This document shows positions 8,724 through 18,400 of a DNA stretch of 21,218 bases, one piece after another; within the stretch, counting starts at the first letter, position 1, and every line of letters starts with the position of its first letter. Location: contig DFEM01000111.1 in assembly GCA_002369155.1 (NCBI GenBank), forward strand, positions 1 to 21,218, read 5' to 3'. The notes beneath the pieces are model-generated. The model saw nothing but the letters and a program-made list of their open reading frames with translations, made no database searches and was not told the origin of the DNA. This DNA comes from Lachnospiraceae bacterium UBA3802 (GTDB taxonomy: Bacteria; Bacillota; Clostridia; Lachnospirales; Lachnospiraceae). Made by a program: the position numbers and the translations under genes.

Positions 8724-8784
8724 CATAACACCTCATAATAAAATTATTTATTTTAACTTATTTTTCTTTGCCTTAACGACTATG

Positions 8785-8813
8785 AGTATATTATCAGTAT
8801 ATTACTTTGTCAA
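8785..8813 (-). promoter_or_regulatory. Near-consensus sigma-A promoter of acpP
   Basis: On the minus strand: -35 TTGACA (8813-8808), 17-nt spacer, -10 TATACT (8790-8785), giving a leader of about 55 nt. The close match to consensus fits a highly expressed gene. The promoter lies 45 nt after the rsmI stop, and no terminator was seen for rsmI. Confidence 0.92.
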
Positions 8814-8858
8814 CCGCAATTTTACTCTTTTGAAATTTTTCACAAATCAACATCTTCC

Positions 8859-9698
8859 TTAAAGAAGCGCTTTGTAAACATCGCTCTTTGAGATGCCTCT
8901 GTCCTTTGCAACCGCCTTCATCGCTTCTTTTTTATCAAGGCCTTTTTCAAGATATAAGTTAAGATGTTCTTCCATGTCCATCTCAAGCCAGCCGGATTTG
9001 ACACTCTCTTTTTCCTTTTCCTTGTCAATTCCTTCGATAACAAGAACGAACTCGCCTTTGGGTTCATTGGTATCGTAATACTCCAAAGCCTGCGAAATCG
9101 TCATTCGCAAAACTTCTTCAAACTTCTTGGTAAGTTCCCTGCAAAGAGCGATCTGTCTGTCGCCGCCGAGTGTATCCGAAAGTTCCGAAAGGGTGTTTTT
9201 AAGATGGTGCGGCGCCTCATACAAAACCATGGTTCTGTATTCTTTTTTTAGACTCTCTAAAACTTCTTTTCTCTCTTTTTTATCGGAAGGAAGGAATCCT
9301 TCAAACGAAAATCTTCTGGTGGAGAGTCCCGACATTGTAAGAGCCGTTATGCATGCGCAGGGTCCGGGAAGCGAGGTGACTTTAATACCTTCTTCGTGAC
9401 ACATTTTGACAAGTACTTCTCCGGGATCGGAAATACCCGGTGTACCGGCATCACTTATAAGCGCCACATTCGCACCCTCTTTAAGTTTGTCAATCAAAAC
9501 AAAAGCCTTCCCGGTCCTGTTGTACTCATGGTAACTTGTCATCGGGACGTGAATGTCAAACGCATTCATTAACTTCATTGAATTTCTGGTGTCCTCTGCC
9601 GCGATAAGATCCGCTTCCCTTAAAGTATCAAGCACTCTCTCGGAGATGTCTTTAAGGTTTCCGATCGGAGTCGGGCACAGATACAAAATACCTGCCAT
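8859..9698 (-). CDS. rsmI: 16S rRNA (cytidine-1402 2'-O)-methyltransferase RsmI
   Basis: Methylates the ribose of C1402 in the decoding centre of 16S rRNA using S-adenosylmethionine. The tetrapyrrole-methylase fold motifs are clear: LCPTPIGNLKDIS (7-19), AAEDTRNS (33-40), SDAGTPGISDPG (82-93), LPGPCA (110-115), GFLPSDKKER and LYEAPHHL (159-166). The 279 residues are family-typical. A GTG at 9740 opens a longer frame, but the ATG at 9698 follows a GAGGTGG ribosome site and begins exactly at the conserved N-terminus, so it is preferred. It lies 38 nt after trmN6 in the same operon, matching yabC next to yabB in B. subtilis. Confidence 0.96.
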   Translation of the reverse strand: MAGILYLCPTPIGNLKDISERVLDTLREADLIAAEDTRNSMKLMNAFDIHVPMTSYHEYNRTGKAFVLIDKLKEGANVALISDAGTPGISDPGEVLVKMCHEEGIKVTSLPGPCACITALTMSGLSTRRFSFEGFLPSDKKERKEVLESLKKEYRTMVLYEAPHHLKNTLSELSDTLGGDRQIALCRELTKKFEEVLRMTISQALEYYDTNEPKGEFVLVIEGIDKEKEKESVKSGWLEMDMEEHLNLYLEKGLDKKEAMKAVAKDRGISKSDVYKALL

Positions 9699-9736
9699 TA
9701 TGCTTCCACCTCTGTAAGCCTTTTTTGTTTTAAACT

Positions 9737-10489
9737 TCACTCATCATCAGACTCGTAAATCTTTGCAACCTCTCGTGTATATTTTCCCGATTCGTCATAA
9801 ATAATCAGCGGTTTCTCCACAATCATCCCCGCATTGGCACATTTCGCGCCTTCTATAAGAATCATATTGGGTTTGGAATCGATTCTCGGATAAACGATTC
9901 GAAGTCTCTTGGGTTCAAGTTTGACTTCCTTCATGGCAACTATTATCTCGTCGAGCCTCTCGGGTTTATGAACCATAAAAAGCTTTCCGCCGTTTTTTAA
10001 AAGTCTTGAAGATTCCGAAAGTACATCCTTAAGAGTACATTTAATTTCATGTCTTGCAATCGCTTTGCTCTCATCGGGATTTACAAGTGCTTTGCCGGGA
10101 ATCATATATGGAGGATTGACGGTTACCGCATCGAAAGAGGCATTTTCAAAAACGCTCTTTAAATTATTTAAATCCTCACACTTAACATCTATCCTGTCTT
10201 CAAGATTGTTTAAGATAACGCTTCTTTTTGCCATGTCTGCAGTTTCTTCCTGAATTTCAACAGCCTCGAAATGTTCTGCCTGACTTTTGGCGCAAAGGAG
10301 TATCGGAATCACTCCCGTTCCTGTGCAAAGATCGATTACCCTGTCGCCCTTTTTCAAATTGACGAACTCCGTTAAAAGCACCGCGTCCATTCCAAAACAA
10401 AAACGGGTAGAGTTCTGGATTATACTGTACCCGTTTCTTTGAAGCGAATCTATTCTTTCGTTTTCTTTAAGCAAATTATTCTTCACCAT
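9737..10489 (-). CDS. tRNA1(Val) (adenine37-N6)-methyltransferase, TrmN6/YabB family
   Basis: SAM-dependent N6-adenine methyltransferase, related to E. coli TrmN6 (YfiC) and B. subtilis YabB. From the ATG at 10489 it has 250 residues. The SAM-binding motif I is DLCTGTGVIPILL (53-65) and the catalytic NPPY is at 125-128. The conserved N-terminal pattern ERIDSLQRNGYSIIQ and GMDAVLL follow the start directly. The frame is open for another 70 codons upstream, but that stretch lies over ricT and is basic, low-quality sequence, so it is rejected. The gene overlaps the 3' end of ricT by 14 nt and has a weak ribosome site, suggesting translational coupling. The exact target base is inferred from the family. 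Confidence 0.88.
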   Translation of the reverse strand: MVKNNLLKENERIDSLQRNGYSIIQNSTRFCFGMDAVLLTEFVNLKKGDRVIDLCTGTGVIPILLCAKSQAEHFEAVEIQEETADMAKRSVILNNLEDRIDVKCEDLNNLKSVFENASFDAVTVNPPYMIPGKALVNPDESKAIARHEIKCTLKDVLSESSRLLKNGGKLFMVHKPERLDEIIVAMKEVKLEPKRLRIVYPRIDSKPNMILIEGAKCANAGMIVEKPLIIYDESGKYTREVAKIYESDDE

Positions 10490-11645
10490 TGTGTCTGGGT
10501 CTGCTTTCACGCCTGTTATTGTGATAATGTCCGCCGTTTTTCTGCTGAGGATTATTGCCGCCCTTCTTTTTGTCGGATTTATTCTTGTCGGGTTTGCCGT
10601 CCTTCCACTCTTTCCTTTCTTTTTTCTTACCCTGATTGTCGAAAGATTTTGAGCCCTCTTTCTTTCTGTCGTAATGCTTTCTCTCAGAACCCGAAGCATT
10701 GTCGCCGATCATTTCTTTTCTCTCTTCTTCGGCTTCTCTTTCGGTCTCGAGAATATCTTCTCTTTCCTGTTTTTCAAGAAGTTCCAAAGCTTTTCTGTCT
10801 TCTTCGCTAAGTACTTCGCGTTCCTTCTTGGAATTCTTTTTGAAGTAAAGTTCGGACGCGTTGTATTCTCTGATTTCTTTTTCGTCTTTAATCTCAATAA
10901 CGACTCTGACTTTTTGTCTTAATACATTTATGCTGACAACTTCGCCGTTAAATCCGTCGTTTGTCTTAACCGTATCGCCGACGCCGGGCATGGTTTTGTT
11001 GAGTTCCTCGTATGTCTCTTCCTCATTTTTAAGGCAGCACATAAGTCTTCCGCAGACACCAGATACATTGGCGGGGTTAAGCGAAAGATTCTGTTCTTTG
11101 GCCATCTTAATGGAAACTGGAGCAAACTCATGCAGATAAGAATGACAGCAGAATTCCCTGCCGCACATTCCGACTCCGCCGAGGAGTTTAATCTCGTCTC
11201 TTACGCCGATCTGTCTTAATTCGATTCTGGTTTTAAATACAGCGGCAAGATCTTTAACGAGTTCTCTGAAATCGATTCTGTTGTCCGCCGTAAAATAAAA
11301 CATAAGCTTTTTACGGTCAAATGTATATTCAGCTTCCACCAGTTTCATGGGAAGTCCGTGCTTGGCAATTTTCTCTTTGCATATTTTGTATGCGTCTTCT
11401 CTTACCGCAAGGTTGTCCGCTTCCTTTTCGTCATCCTCAGCGGTGGCGATTCTGATAATGGGCTTTAAGGGTCTGACGATATTTTCTTCAGCCACTTCTC
11501 TTCTCTCGCCTATAACGGTACCGTATTCCATTCCTCTTGCGGTTTCCACTATTACGTGGTCGCCTTTCTTTATGTCAAAATCAAGCGGGTCAAAATAATA
11601 AAGTTTGCCCGCCGTACGAAAACGCACGCTAACTACTTCTGCCAT
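10476..11645 (-). CDS. ricT: RicT/YaaT, PSP1-domain protein with long charged tail
   Basis: In B. subtilis RicT (YaaT) joins RicA and RicF in an iron-sulfur Y-complex that stimulates RNase Y and affects sporulation and competence. Here the PSP1 core (about 1-270) is intact, with the conserved cysteines Cys161, 166, 167, 198, 203 and 204 in CGREFCC and CGRLMCC. The protein is 389 residues, against about 275 in B. subtilis. The extra C-terminal part (about 275-389) is a coiled-coil-like Glu/Lys stretch, then Lys, Gly, Asn and Arg-rich sequence ending RRESRPRHNGEE, probably disordered. The ribosome site GGAAAGG precedes the ATG. It sits between holB and trmN6, the conserved position. No ricA or ricF is visible here. 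Confidence 0.94.
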   Translation of the reverse strand: MAEVVSVRFRTAGKLYYFDPLDFDIKKGDHVIVETARGMEYGTVIGERREVAEENIVRPLKPIIRIATAEDDEKEADNLAVREDAYKICKEKIAKHGLPMKLVEAEYTFDRKKLMFYFTADNRIDFRELVKDLAAVFKTRIELRQIGVRDEIKLLGGVGMCGREFCCHSYLHEFAPVSIKMAKEQNLSLNPANVSGVCGRLMCCLKNEEETYEELNKTMPGVGDTVKTNDGFNGEVVSINVLRQKVRVVIEIKDEKEIREYNASELYFKKNSKKEREVLSEEDRKALELLEKQEREDILETEREAEEERKEMIGDNASGSERKHYDRKKEGSKSFDNQGKKKERKEWKDGKPDKNKSDKKKGGNNPQQKNGGHYHNNRRESRPRHNGEE

Positions 11646-11661
11646 TTCTGCCTTTCCATTC

Positions 11662-12648
11662 TTAACCTTTTATAACCTCAAGAAGCAAAGTCATACAGGT
11701 TTCGAAATTTGCTTTTGCTTTAATTCTTGATTTGGCTTTTTCCAAAGCCTTTACTATATCATCAATCTTTTCGTAGCTCGTTTTTTTGGCCACTGATTTA
11801 ATATACTGTATTTCCTGTTTGAATACAAGGTCATTGACATCGTTTGTTGCCTTAAAGAGCAAAACGTCCCTGTACCATACCGAAAAGATATCGAGATAAT
11901 CTATCTCATCGTATTTGTATTCTTTTATCTTGTTGATTGCTTCCATGATATCGGGAGCATCCATTTCGTTGATGTGTTTCAAAAGAGAAACCGCTTCGGT
12001 TTTCATCTTGTCAAAATCTTCGTTCATGATAAGCATCTTCGCTTTTCCGAAGTTGCCCTGTGAAAAAGATACGGCGATATCAGCCTTATAATCGGGAATT
12101 TTGAATTCCTTCATAAGGTATTTTTTTAAGATTTTCTTTTCAACCGGTTTAAGAGAAAGCTTTACGCATCTTGACTGAATCGTCTGCAAAAGCTTGTCTT
12201 TTGATGTCGTAAGAAGAATCAGAATAACGTACTCGGGCGGCTCTTCAAGCGTCTTAAGAAGCGCGTTCTGTGCTTCCTCAGTCATTATCTCCGCTTCATT
12301 GATAAGGAATATTTTGTATTTGCCCTTGAAAGGCTTGGTATTGATATCCTGAATAATCTGTTCTCTGATATCTTTAACCGAGATAATGCTCGGCTTATCA
12401 TGAGTGATGCTGTAAAAGTCGGGATGTGCGTTGTTTTCCATCTGGAAACATGACTGACACTTTCCGCAGGGCTTCTCGCTTTCACCCTCACAAAGAAGAG
12501 CCTCGGAAAAGACTCTTGCTATGAATTCCTTACCGCTTCGCATCTCGCCTTCGATGATGTAAGCATGTGCGGCTTCACCGCTTTCGATTACTTTTTTGAA
12601 ATATTCGGTTAAATGTTCCTGCCCAACAATGTCTTCAAATTTTGCCAT
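11662..12648 (-). CDS. holB: DNA polymerase III delta prime subunit
   Basis: Clamp-loader subunit that helps open and place the beta sliding clamp during replication. The 328-residue protein has the AAA+ fold: Walker A-like GEMRSGKE (34-41), where the usual Ser/Thr after GK is Glu, a zinc knuckle with Cys53, 61, 64 and 67, the INEAE segment (116-120) in place of Walker B, and the SRC arginine-finger motif at 159-161. Degenerate nucleotide binding is usual for delta prime, so the Glu does not suggest a pseudogene. The start ATG follows GGGGCAGG, which overlaps the yaaR stop codon. Gene order with yaaR and ricT is the classical one. Confidence 0.94.
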   Translation of the reverse strand: MAKFEDIVGQEHLTEYFKKVIESGEAAHAYIIEGEMRSGKEFIARVFSEALLCEGESEKPCGKCQSCFQMENNAHPDFYSITHDKPSIISVKDIREQIIQDINTKPFKGKYKIFLINEAEIMTEEAQNALLKTLEEPPEYVILILLTTSKDKLLQTIQSRCVKLSLKPVEKKILKKYLMKEFKIPDYKADIAVSFSQGNFGKAKMLIMNEDFDKMKTEAVSLLKHINEMDAPDIMEAINKIKEYKYDEIDYLDIFSVWYRDVLLFKATNDVNDLVFKQEIQYIKSVAKKTSYEKIDDIVKALEKAKSRIKAKANFETCMTLLLEVIKG

Positions 12649-12657
12649 AACCTGCCC

Positions 12658-13098
12658 CTACATAAATATGTCCAAAAGCAACCCTCTGATTTCATCAATC
12701 TTTCCGAGAATCGACAATGCATCCTTTTCCTCTTTGACAAGCTCCTGTGCAAGTTCATCCAAAGCTTCATCAACTCTTCTTATGATGCCGTAAACCCTGT
12801 GTCTGCCTCTTCGATCCAGGAAATTCTCTCTTGAAAATTCATGAGATCTGTTAACAATCTCATTCATAAAATCTTTAACCAGAGAACGATAATGCTTCAT
12901 GTCTCTGATATCCATTTTCTTTTTTATCTTGTCGCCCTGCATGGTGATTTCTTCCATCATGCCGAGAAGACGCTGCTGAAGTTCGGCTTCTTCCACATTT
13001 GAAGAAAGCACGAATTTAAAAGGTACATCCGCCGCTTTAGTCTGTGCAACCTGTTCCGGTGCCGCAACCTGTGAAATTTGATTGACTTTTATTTCCAT
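12658..13098 (-). CDS. YaaR (DUF327) family protein
   Basis: Small, largely helical cytoplasmic protein of 146 residues matching DUF327, with the family core [16 protein letters not shown] and [22 protein letters not shown]. The function is not established. In B. subtilis yaaR lies directly before holB, as here, and this position supports the assignment. The ATG is preceded by AAGGAG 6 nt away. The first 25 residues (Gln, Ala and Pro-rich) look flexible. It is 17 nt after the kinase gene and 9 nt before holB, so it is part of the same operon. Confidence 0.9.
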   Translation of the reverse strand: MEIKVNQISQVAAPEQVAQTKAADVPFKFVLSSNVEEAELQQRLLGMMEEITMQGDKIKKKMDIRDMKHYRSLVKDFMNEIVNRSHEFSRENFLDRRGRHRVYGIIRRVDEALDELAQELVKEEKDALSILGKIDEIRGLLLDIFM

Positions 13099-13115
13099 CA
13101 GGTTCTCCTTTTTTC

Positions 13116-13709
13116 TTACGAATTCCCTCTGTCCTTAACGTACTTTTTAACCTTGCCGATACATTCCTCGAGGTCGTCGTTTACAAATACATCCTCGATT
13201 CCCGCACTCTTGATTTTTTCTTCCGAAAAATCCGCCGAGTCGGCAAGGAATCTTCTGCACATTTCATCGTATTTCGGATTCGGCTGAAGTCTTTCTCTTT
13301 TTAGAGCTCTCTCAAGTCTTTCTCCGTCATCCACTTCTATCATAACCGGAATGACATTTTCTTTTCCGAAATAATTTCTTATCTGAACATACGACTCAAG
13401 CGTTCCGATTACCACATAACTTTTGTTGTCAAGATCCATGTCTCCGTCATCGACGGTCATGTATTTCCAGATTCCGAATACGGTATTGTATGCTCTGGAT
13501 TCCACTATCCTGCCTTCTTCATGAAGTCTTAACGCTTCGGCTTCGTCTATAAAGAAATATTCTCTCCCGTTAACTTCGCCTTCCCTGATCGGTCTTGTCG
13601 TATATGTTACAAGCTGATTTAATCCAAGTTCGTTATCTGCAAGAAGTCTTTTGTATACCGTATCTTTTCCTGATGAACTCTTCCCGCAGATGCAAAATAT
13701 TTTACCCAT
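13116..13709 (-). CDS. Guanylate-kinase-like P-loop kinase
   Basis: A 197-residue P-loop kinase of the guanylate kinase fold: Walker [10 protein letters not shown] (9-17), TTRPIREGE (37-45) and GREYFF (48-53) correspond to the GMP-binding region of Gmk, and Glu70 matches the guanine-contacting Glu. The canonical YYGT segment is replaced by TVFGIWKY (76-83), so it is divergent from housekeeping Gmk and its substrate is uncertain. It may phosphorylate GMP or a related nucleotide. It is in the position where B. subtilis has tmk, before yaaR-holB. The start has no close ribosome site: the nearest, GAGGGG, is 27 nt upstream, with a small hairpin between. Confidence 0.8.
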   Translation of the reverse strand: MGKIFCICGKSSSGKDTVYKRLLADNELGLNQLVTYTTRPIREGEVNGREYFFIDEAEALRLHEEGRIVESRAYNTVFGIWKYMTVDDGDMDLDNKSYVVIGTLESYVQIRNYFGKENVIPVMIEVDDGERLERALKRERLQPNPKYDEMCRRFLADSADFSEEKIKSAGIEDVFVNDDLEECIGKVKKYVKDRGNS

Positions 13710-13719
13710 TATATATATT

Positions 13720-13734
13720 AAACTGTGTCAGTTT
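13720..13734. repeat. Small inverted repeat between a remote ribosome site and the kinase start
   Basis: AAACTG and CAGTTT flank a 3-nt loop. In the transcript the hairpin lies between GAGGGG (13742-13737) and the ATG at 13709. If it forms, it would shorten the effective distance between them. This is an inference from spacing only. Confidence 0.4.
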
Positions 13735-13753
13735 TTCCCCTCTTATAATCTCT

Positions 13754-14605
13754 TTAAGCATCGTAGAACAATACTCCGAGTGTTGCAGGCCCGCAGTGAC
13801 TTGTGATAACTCCGCCTGCCTGTGTCTCGATTATCTCATCGAAATAATTGAGTTCCTTAAGATAATCAACAACCGGTACAACCAGATCATGGTCCATGAC
13901 CGAATATGTTACGAAGACTCTTCTCTTGTCGGCCTTAAGCAAATCTTCTCTCATGTCATCGACATAGTTCTTTAAAACCTTGGCCGTCTTGCCTCTGTAT
14001 TTTGTGCCGACTCCCATCTTGCCCATTTTAACTTCGATTCTCGGTTTTAACTGAAGTGTATTGGCAAGCAATGCGGTTACTGCGTTGCATCTTCCGCCTC
14101 TGGCAAGAAATGTAAGCGTGTCTACAACAAAACTTGCTCTTACTTTATCTCTTGCAGCATCAATTGCTTCGTAAATTTCTTCCGTGCTCTTTCCCGCATC
14201 ACGCATCTCTGCCGCTCTTAAAACCTGAAGTCCGATGCCTGTTGAAAGGTTCATCGAATTTATAACGAATACTCTCTCGTATTCCAAATCCTGGGCAGCC
14301 AGTCTTATTACATTGCATGTGGTACTCATGTCTTCGGATATACCGATATAGATTACATCATCGCCCGCTTCCTTGTGAGGTCTCAGATGCTCCATGGCTT
14401 CTTCAATACCTGCGGCTGCGGTCTTGGGTGTGGTCTTGTTCTTATCCGACCATGCAATTATTTCTTCGGGAGTAACATCGATTCCGTCAAAATAACTCTT
14501 GTCATCCATGACAATACAAAGAGGAATTACTTCGATTTGATATTTATCAAGCAATTCTTTTGTAAGATCGGCGGTACTGTCTGTTATAATAACTGTCTTA
14601 CCCAT
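13754..14605 (-). CDS. DegV family (FakB-like) fatty-acid-binding protein
   Basis: The DegV/EDD fold proteins bind a fatty acid; FakB members present it to the kinase FakA for phosphorylation. The 283-residue protein has the N-terminal signature IITDSTADL (6-14), the VDTLTFLARGGR segment (161-172) and the C-terminal ITSHCGPATLG (267-277) that includes the conserved His of the family. The loop that is usually SGTYQSA-like reads EDMSTTCNVI (91-100). No FakA-type kinase is in the window. It has a good promoter and an AAAAGGAG ribosome site, and leads the operon with the kinase gene 44 nt downstream. Ligand is not predictable from sequence. Confidence 0.9.
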   Translation of the reverse strand: MGKTVIITDSTADLTKELLDKYQIEVIPLCIVMDDKSYFDGIDVTPEEIIAWSDKNKTTPKTAAAGIEEAMEHLRPHKEAGDDVIYIGISEDMSTTCNVIRLAAQDLEYERVFVINSMNLSTGIGLQVLRAAEMRDAGKSTEEIYEAIDAARDKVRASFVVDTLTFLARGGRCNAVTALLANTLQLKPRIEVKMGKMGVGTKYRGKTAKVLKNYVDDMREDLLKADKRRVFVTYSVMDHDLVVPVVDYLKELNYFDEIIETQAGGVITSHCGPATLGVLFYDA

Positions 14606-14634
14606 GGTTTTTCTCCTTTTCCGATAGATAATTT

Positions 14635-14663
14635 ATTATAACATTTTTTATCGTTTTGTCCAA
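14635..14663 (-). promoter_or_regulatory. Sigma-A promoter of the degV-gmk-like-yaaR-holB-ricT-trmN6-rsmI operon
   Basis: On the minus strand: -35 TTGGAC (14663-14658), 17-nt spacer, -10 TATAAT (14640-14635). The start of transcription would be about 14628, giving a leader of about 22 nt before degV. No other promoter of similar quality was seen until acpP, so the seven genes probably share it. Confidence 0.87.
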
Positions 14664-14693
14664 TATACAGATACCTTCGCAAAACTGCCGGGA

Positions 14694-15356
14694 TTATTGT
14701 TTTTTGCCCTTTTCTCTTGAATTAAGAAGAGTAATCATGCCGTTGTAGACGAAATCCTCTATTTCTTTCTTTCTCTCTTCTTCTCTGACATCCTGCATAA
14801 GAAACAAAAACAGCAAAACCTGCGAGCAGAGAACATCTTTTCTGTATATGTCATCCGTTTCCGTAAATAATCCTTCCTCGTATCCGGAGGACAGGTATTG
14901 CTTTAATAATTCTTCGATGAATTTTACCGCCGTGCAGGGATCGTATTTGTCGCCGATTCGGTTTAGGGAACCGGTGTCCACGGAAGAACGCACACTCCTT
15001 GCAAACTGCAACATCGACTGGAGCGTCCTCTCTTCCAGTCTGCTTTCCCAGATATAATCCATAATGGAATAAAACTTTTCTTTAAACGAGCCTTCGCCCA
15101 TTATTTTCAATATGGCAACTTTGGTTGAGTCTATTACAAAATAATGGATGGCCTTGTAAATAAGTTCTTCCTTGCTTTGAAAATATTCGTAAGTGGTACC
15201 CTTGCCGATACCCGCTCTTTGGGATATTTCGCTGACTTTCATGTCGTTAATATCCCTGCCCTCTTTTATCAGTTCTCCTACCGCAAGATAAATCTTGATT
15301 TCCTTCTCCGGAAGGTTTTGCATTTCTTTTATGTATTCATTCAATTCTTCGTACAT
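14694..15356 (-). CDS. TetR family transcriptional regulator
   Basis: A 220-residue TetR-type repressor. The N-terminal three-helix DNA-binding unit includes KVSEISQRAGIGKGTTYEYFQSK (helix-turn-helix about 40-62). The rest is a helical ligand-binding domain with no recognisable subfamily. It follows the RND transporter by 48 nt on the same strand, with a GTGAGGAAA ribosome site, so the regulator is cotranscribed with the pump it probably controls. The likely operators are the palindromes at 19413-19445. The inducer is unknown. No terminator could be seen after the gene. Confidence 0.93.
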   Translation of the reverse strand: MYEELNEYIKEMQNLPEKEIKIYLAVGELIKEGRDINDMKVSEISQRAGIGKGTTYEYFQSKEELIYKAIHYFVIDSTKVAILKIMGEGSFKEKFYSIMDYIWESRLEERTLQSMLQFARSVRSSVDTGSLNRIGDKYDPCTAVKFIEELLKQYLSSGYEEGLFTETDDIYRKDVLCSQVLLFLFLMQDVREEERKKEIEDFVYNGMITLLNSREKGKKQ

Positions 15357-15404
15357 TCTTTTTCCTCACTGACCCCTGAATCTGCCGTTAACTGTTTCCC
15401 AAAT

Positions 15405-18400
15405 TTATTGAATATTAAGCCCTATATTTTCATCATCCGGATTAATCGCCAGTTTAAGCTTCTCCTCATGACTCGGCTTTTCTTCCTCCACTCTTTCTCC
15501 GTACTCGTTAACCTTCATCGACTTATTCGAATTGAAGATGTCGTAAAGACACGGAACAACAAGAAGTGTAAGCAGTGTACCGTAAAGCAGACCGCCGATC
15601 ATAACTATGGCCATGGGCTGCATCATCGCGGAACCGCCGCCGATTCCGAGAGCCATTGTCGACATGGAAATTACCGTGGTAAGCGTGGTCATAAGAATAG
15701 GTCTTAATCTCGCTTTTCCCGATTCGACTATGGCATCTTTCTTATCCATGCCTTCCCCTCGAAGCTGATTGATATAGTCTACCATAACGATACCGTTGTT
15801 AACTATGATTCCGGCCAGCATTACAAAGCCAAGCGCACCGATAACCGAAACGTTATTCTTTGTAACAAAGAGAGCAAAGAATCCTCCGGTGAAAGCAAGC
15901 GGAATCGTAAACATTATGATAAACGGTGAAAGAAGCGACTGGAACTGAGCTACCATTATCAGATAAATGAAAACGACTGCAAGCGCAAGCATCAGCAAAA
16001 TCTGTGTCATTGCATCGAGAATCATTTCATCTTCACCGCTCATGGAAATCGAATAACCGTCAATCATGTCTATGTCTTTAAAACGGTTCTTTAAATCATT
16101 TCCGACAAACGTGATATTGTGATCCGCATCAACGCCTGCCGTAACGGATATATATTTTGTCTGAGAATCTCTTGTAATTACATTTAAAGTATCAGTCTCT
16201 TCGAATGTCGCAATTTTTGAAAGAGGAACACTCTGATGTTTGCCTTCCCTGTCAGTATAGGTAAACTTAAGATCCCTGATGTCTTTCAGTGTCGTATCCT
16301 TTTGTTCATCGGCGATAACATAGATATCATAATCCTTTGTATCCGCACTTAAGTTTGCCGTTGCGTTGCTTGGCATCATTGCCTTCATAACCTCGGCAAA
16401 TACCTGTGCGACCGTCATCTGATATTCCATTGCCTTAACTTTGTCTACATGTATTTTAAGGCAGGGAGTTGTATCATCAAGACCGTCATCTATATCCACA
16501 ACACCGGGTGTTTCTTCCATTACGGCTACAACTTCTTTGGTATACTCTCTGATTTTTTCAAGATCACGTCCCTTTACCATAACGGTAAGTCCGCTTCCGA
16601 GCATTGACGTTGTATCGCTTGATGTGGTGGTAACACTTACATCACAGTCAATATCTGCTGTTTTATCAAGGATTTCCGCTTCAATGTCTTTCATTTTACG
16701 TTTGTTGTTTTCATCAAGAAGAATATAATATGTAGCACTCTTTCCGCCTGACGAACCAAACATGCTTAAAACACTGCCGCCACCCATCATTACACCTATT
16801 GTGTCGATGCCTTCGATATCCACTATCCTTTCGGTCACAAGATCGCATCTCTCCATCATGTCTTCTTCGGTCATGTCCACTCCTTCGGGTGCGGAAACGG
16901 TCATGGAAAGCTGGTCTACTTCGATGTCCATGTCAAGGAACGAGAAGCCTCTTGAAAAACCTGCAAATATGCTGACCGCAAGTAAAACTACCGCAAGAAT
17001 CAAAACAAGAGGTTTAACCTTCAAAACATTTCTTAAAACAACACCGTAACCATCTCTGATTTTATCGAATAATTTTGTTTCTTTTTCTTCGCCATCCTTA
17101 ATCATCATTGATGCAGCAGCCGGAACGAAAGTCAAAGCCACAATAAGGCTGGCACCGAGAGTATATGCAACGGTTAAAGCCATATCCACGAAAATCTGCT
17201 TGGTAATTCCTTTTGAAAAAACAATGGGTGCGAATACGCAGACAGTGGTAAGTGTTGAGGAAGTGATGGCTCCGCCTACTCCTCTTGCGCCTTCCGCAGC
17301 CGCTTTTTTTATCGTGACTCCTTCTTTTCGCAGTCGGTAAATGTTCTCGATAACAACAATCGAGTTATCGACAAGCATACCGATACCCAGCGCCAATCCC
17401 GAAAGTGAAATGATGTTTAACGTAATGTGTGAGAAATACATCAAAACGATGGCAAAAATAACACTTAAAGGAATGGAGCATCCTATAATAAACGTCGACT
17501 TAAAATCTTTTAAGAATATAATCAGGATGATAATCGCAAGAGCAGCACCTATTAACATATTCTGCAATACACTGCTTACAACAATGTCAATATACACGCC
17601 CTGATTCATCAAAACGGCCATGTTAAGGCCTTCTTTTTCTTCTTCGATCTGTTTGAATTTATCCAGAAGTCTGTCGGTTACATCACCGGTGGAATAACCT
17701 GTCTGCTTTTCGATTGAAAGCATTACCGCAGGGTTTCCGTTAATCTTTGAATACGATTCATTTGCATTATTGACAACTTCCACCGTTGCAACATCTTTAA
17801 CACGGATGGGTTCGATGCTGTCAAGTCCGAGGTCCAAAAGAACCATATTGCTTAAATCATCAACAGTGTTTACGCTGTCTCCGACAGATATCATATACTG
17901 CTTTGCATCCTGTTCAATATAGCCTGCAGGCATTGAAAAATCCTGTGCAAGGATGAGATTGCCGAGCATTTCCGCTGTTACAATCTGTGAAATATCCGCC
18001 TGCTTAAGAGCATCTTCCTTTGCGGAATCAAGTTCAGCCTGACCCTGTTCAAGCGCTGCTTTTCCGTTTGCAATTTCGGATGAAGCTTTGCTTATTTCCA
18101 AAATGCCGTTAATGAGGCCTTCATTTAATTTCTTATAAGCATCATCAAGTGTAATCTTTCCTTCTGCCAGCGGTTCTTTGGCCGCTTCCATCGTAACTAT
18201 CGACTGATTGACCTGTGCAAGAGCATTCGAAAGCTGAGCGGAAAGAGACTGCATGTCTCCCGTATCGGATGTAATGCCGAGCGCTTCAAGATTAACGCCG
18301 GAATTCTTAAGATAATCAAGCATTGCCTGAGTATCTTCCTTTGAAGGTTCAATTGCGGGAGCATTGGTTGAAAGCTGAGCCACAAGTGCAGCAAGCTGTT

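Noticed and set aside
9699..9740. GTG start for rsmI giving 14 extra residues
   Set aside because: The ATG at 9698 has a proper GAGGTGG ribosome site and begins exactly at the conserved N-terminus.
10490..10699. N-terminal extension of TrmN6 by 70 codons
   Set aside because: It overlaps ricT in another frame and is compositionally odd. The conserved family N-terminus starts at the ATG at 10489.
10439..10810. Plus-strand 123-codon frame rich in Phe, Ser and Arg
   Set aside because: It is the mirror of the Lys/Glu-rich RicT tail. Its composition is explained by the antisense of low-complexity sequence.
11662..12648. HolB as a decayed gene because Walker A has Glu after GK
   Set aside because: Delta prime subunits normally lack ATPase activity. 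The zinc knuckle and SRC motif are intact and the frame is full length.
15144..15707. Plus-strand 187-codon frame across the TetR/RND junction
   Set aside because: It overlaps two convincing minus-strand genes and shows no family pattern or ribosome site.
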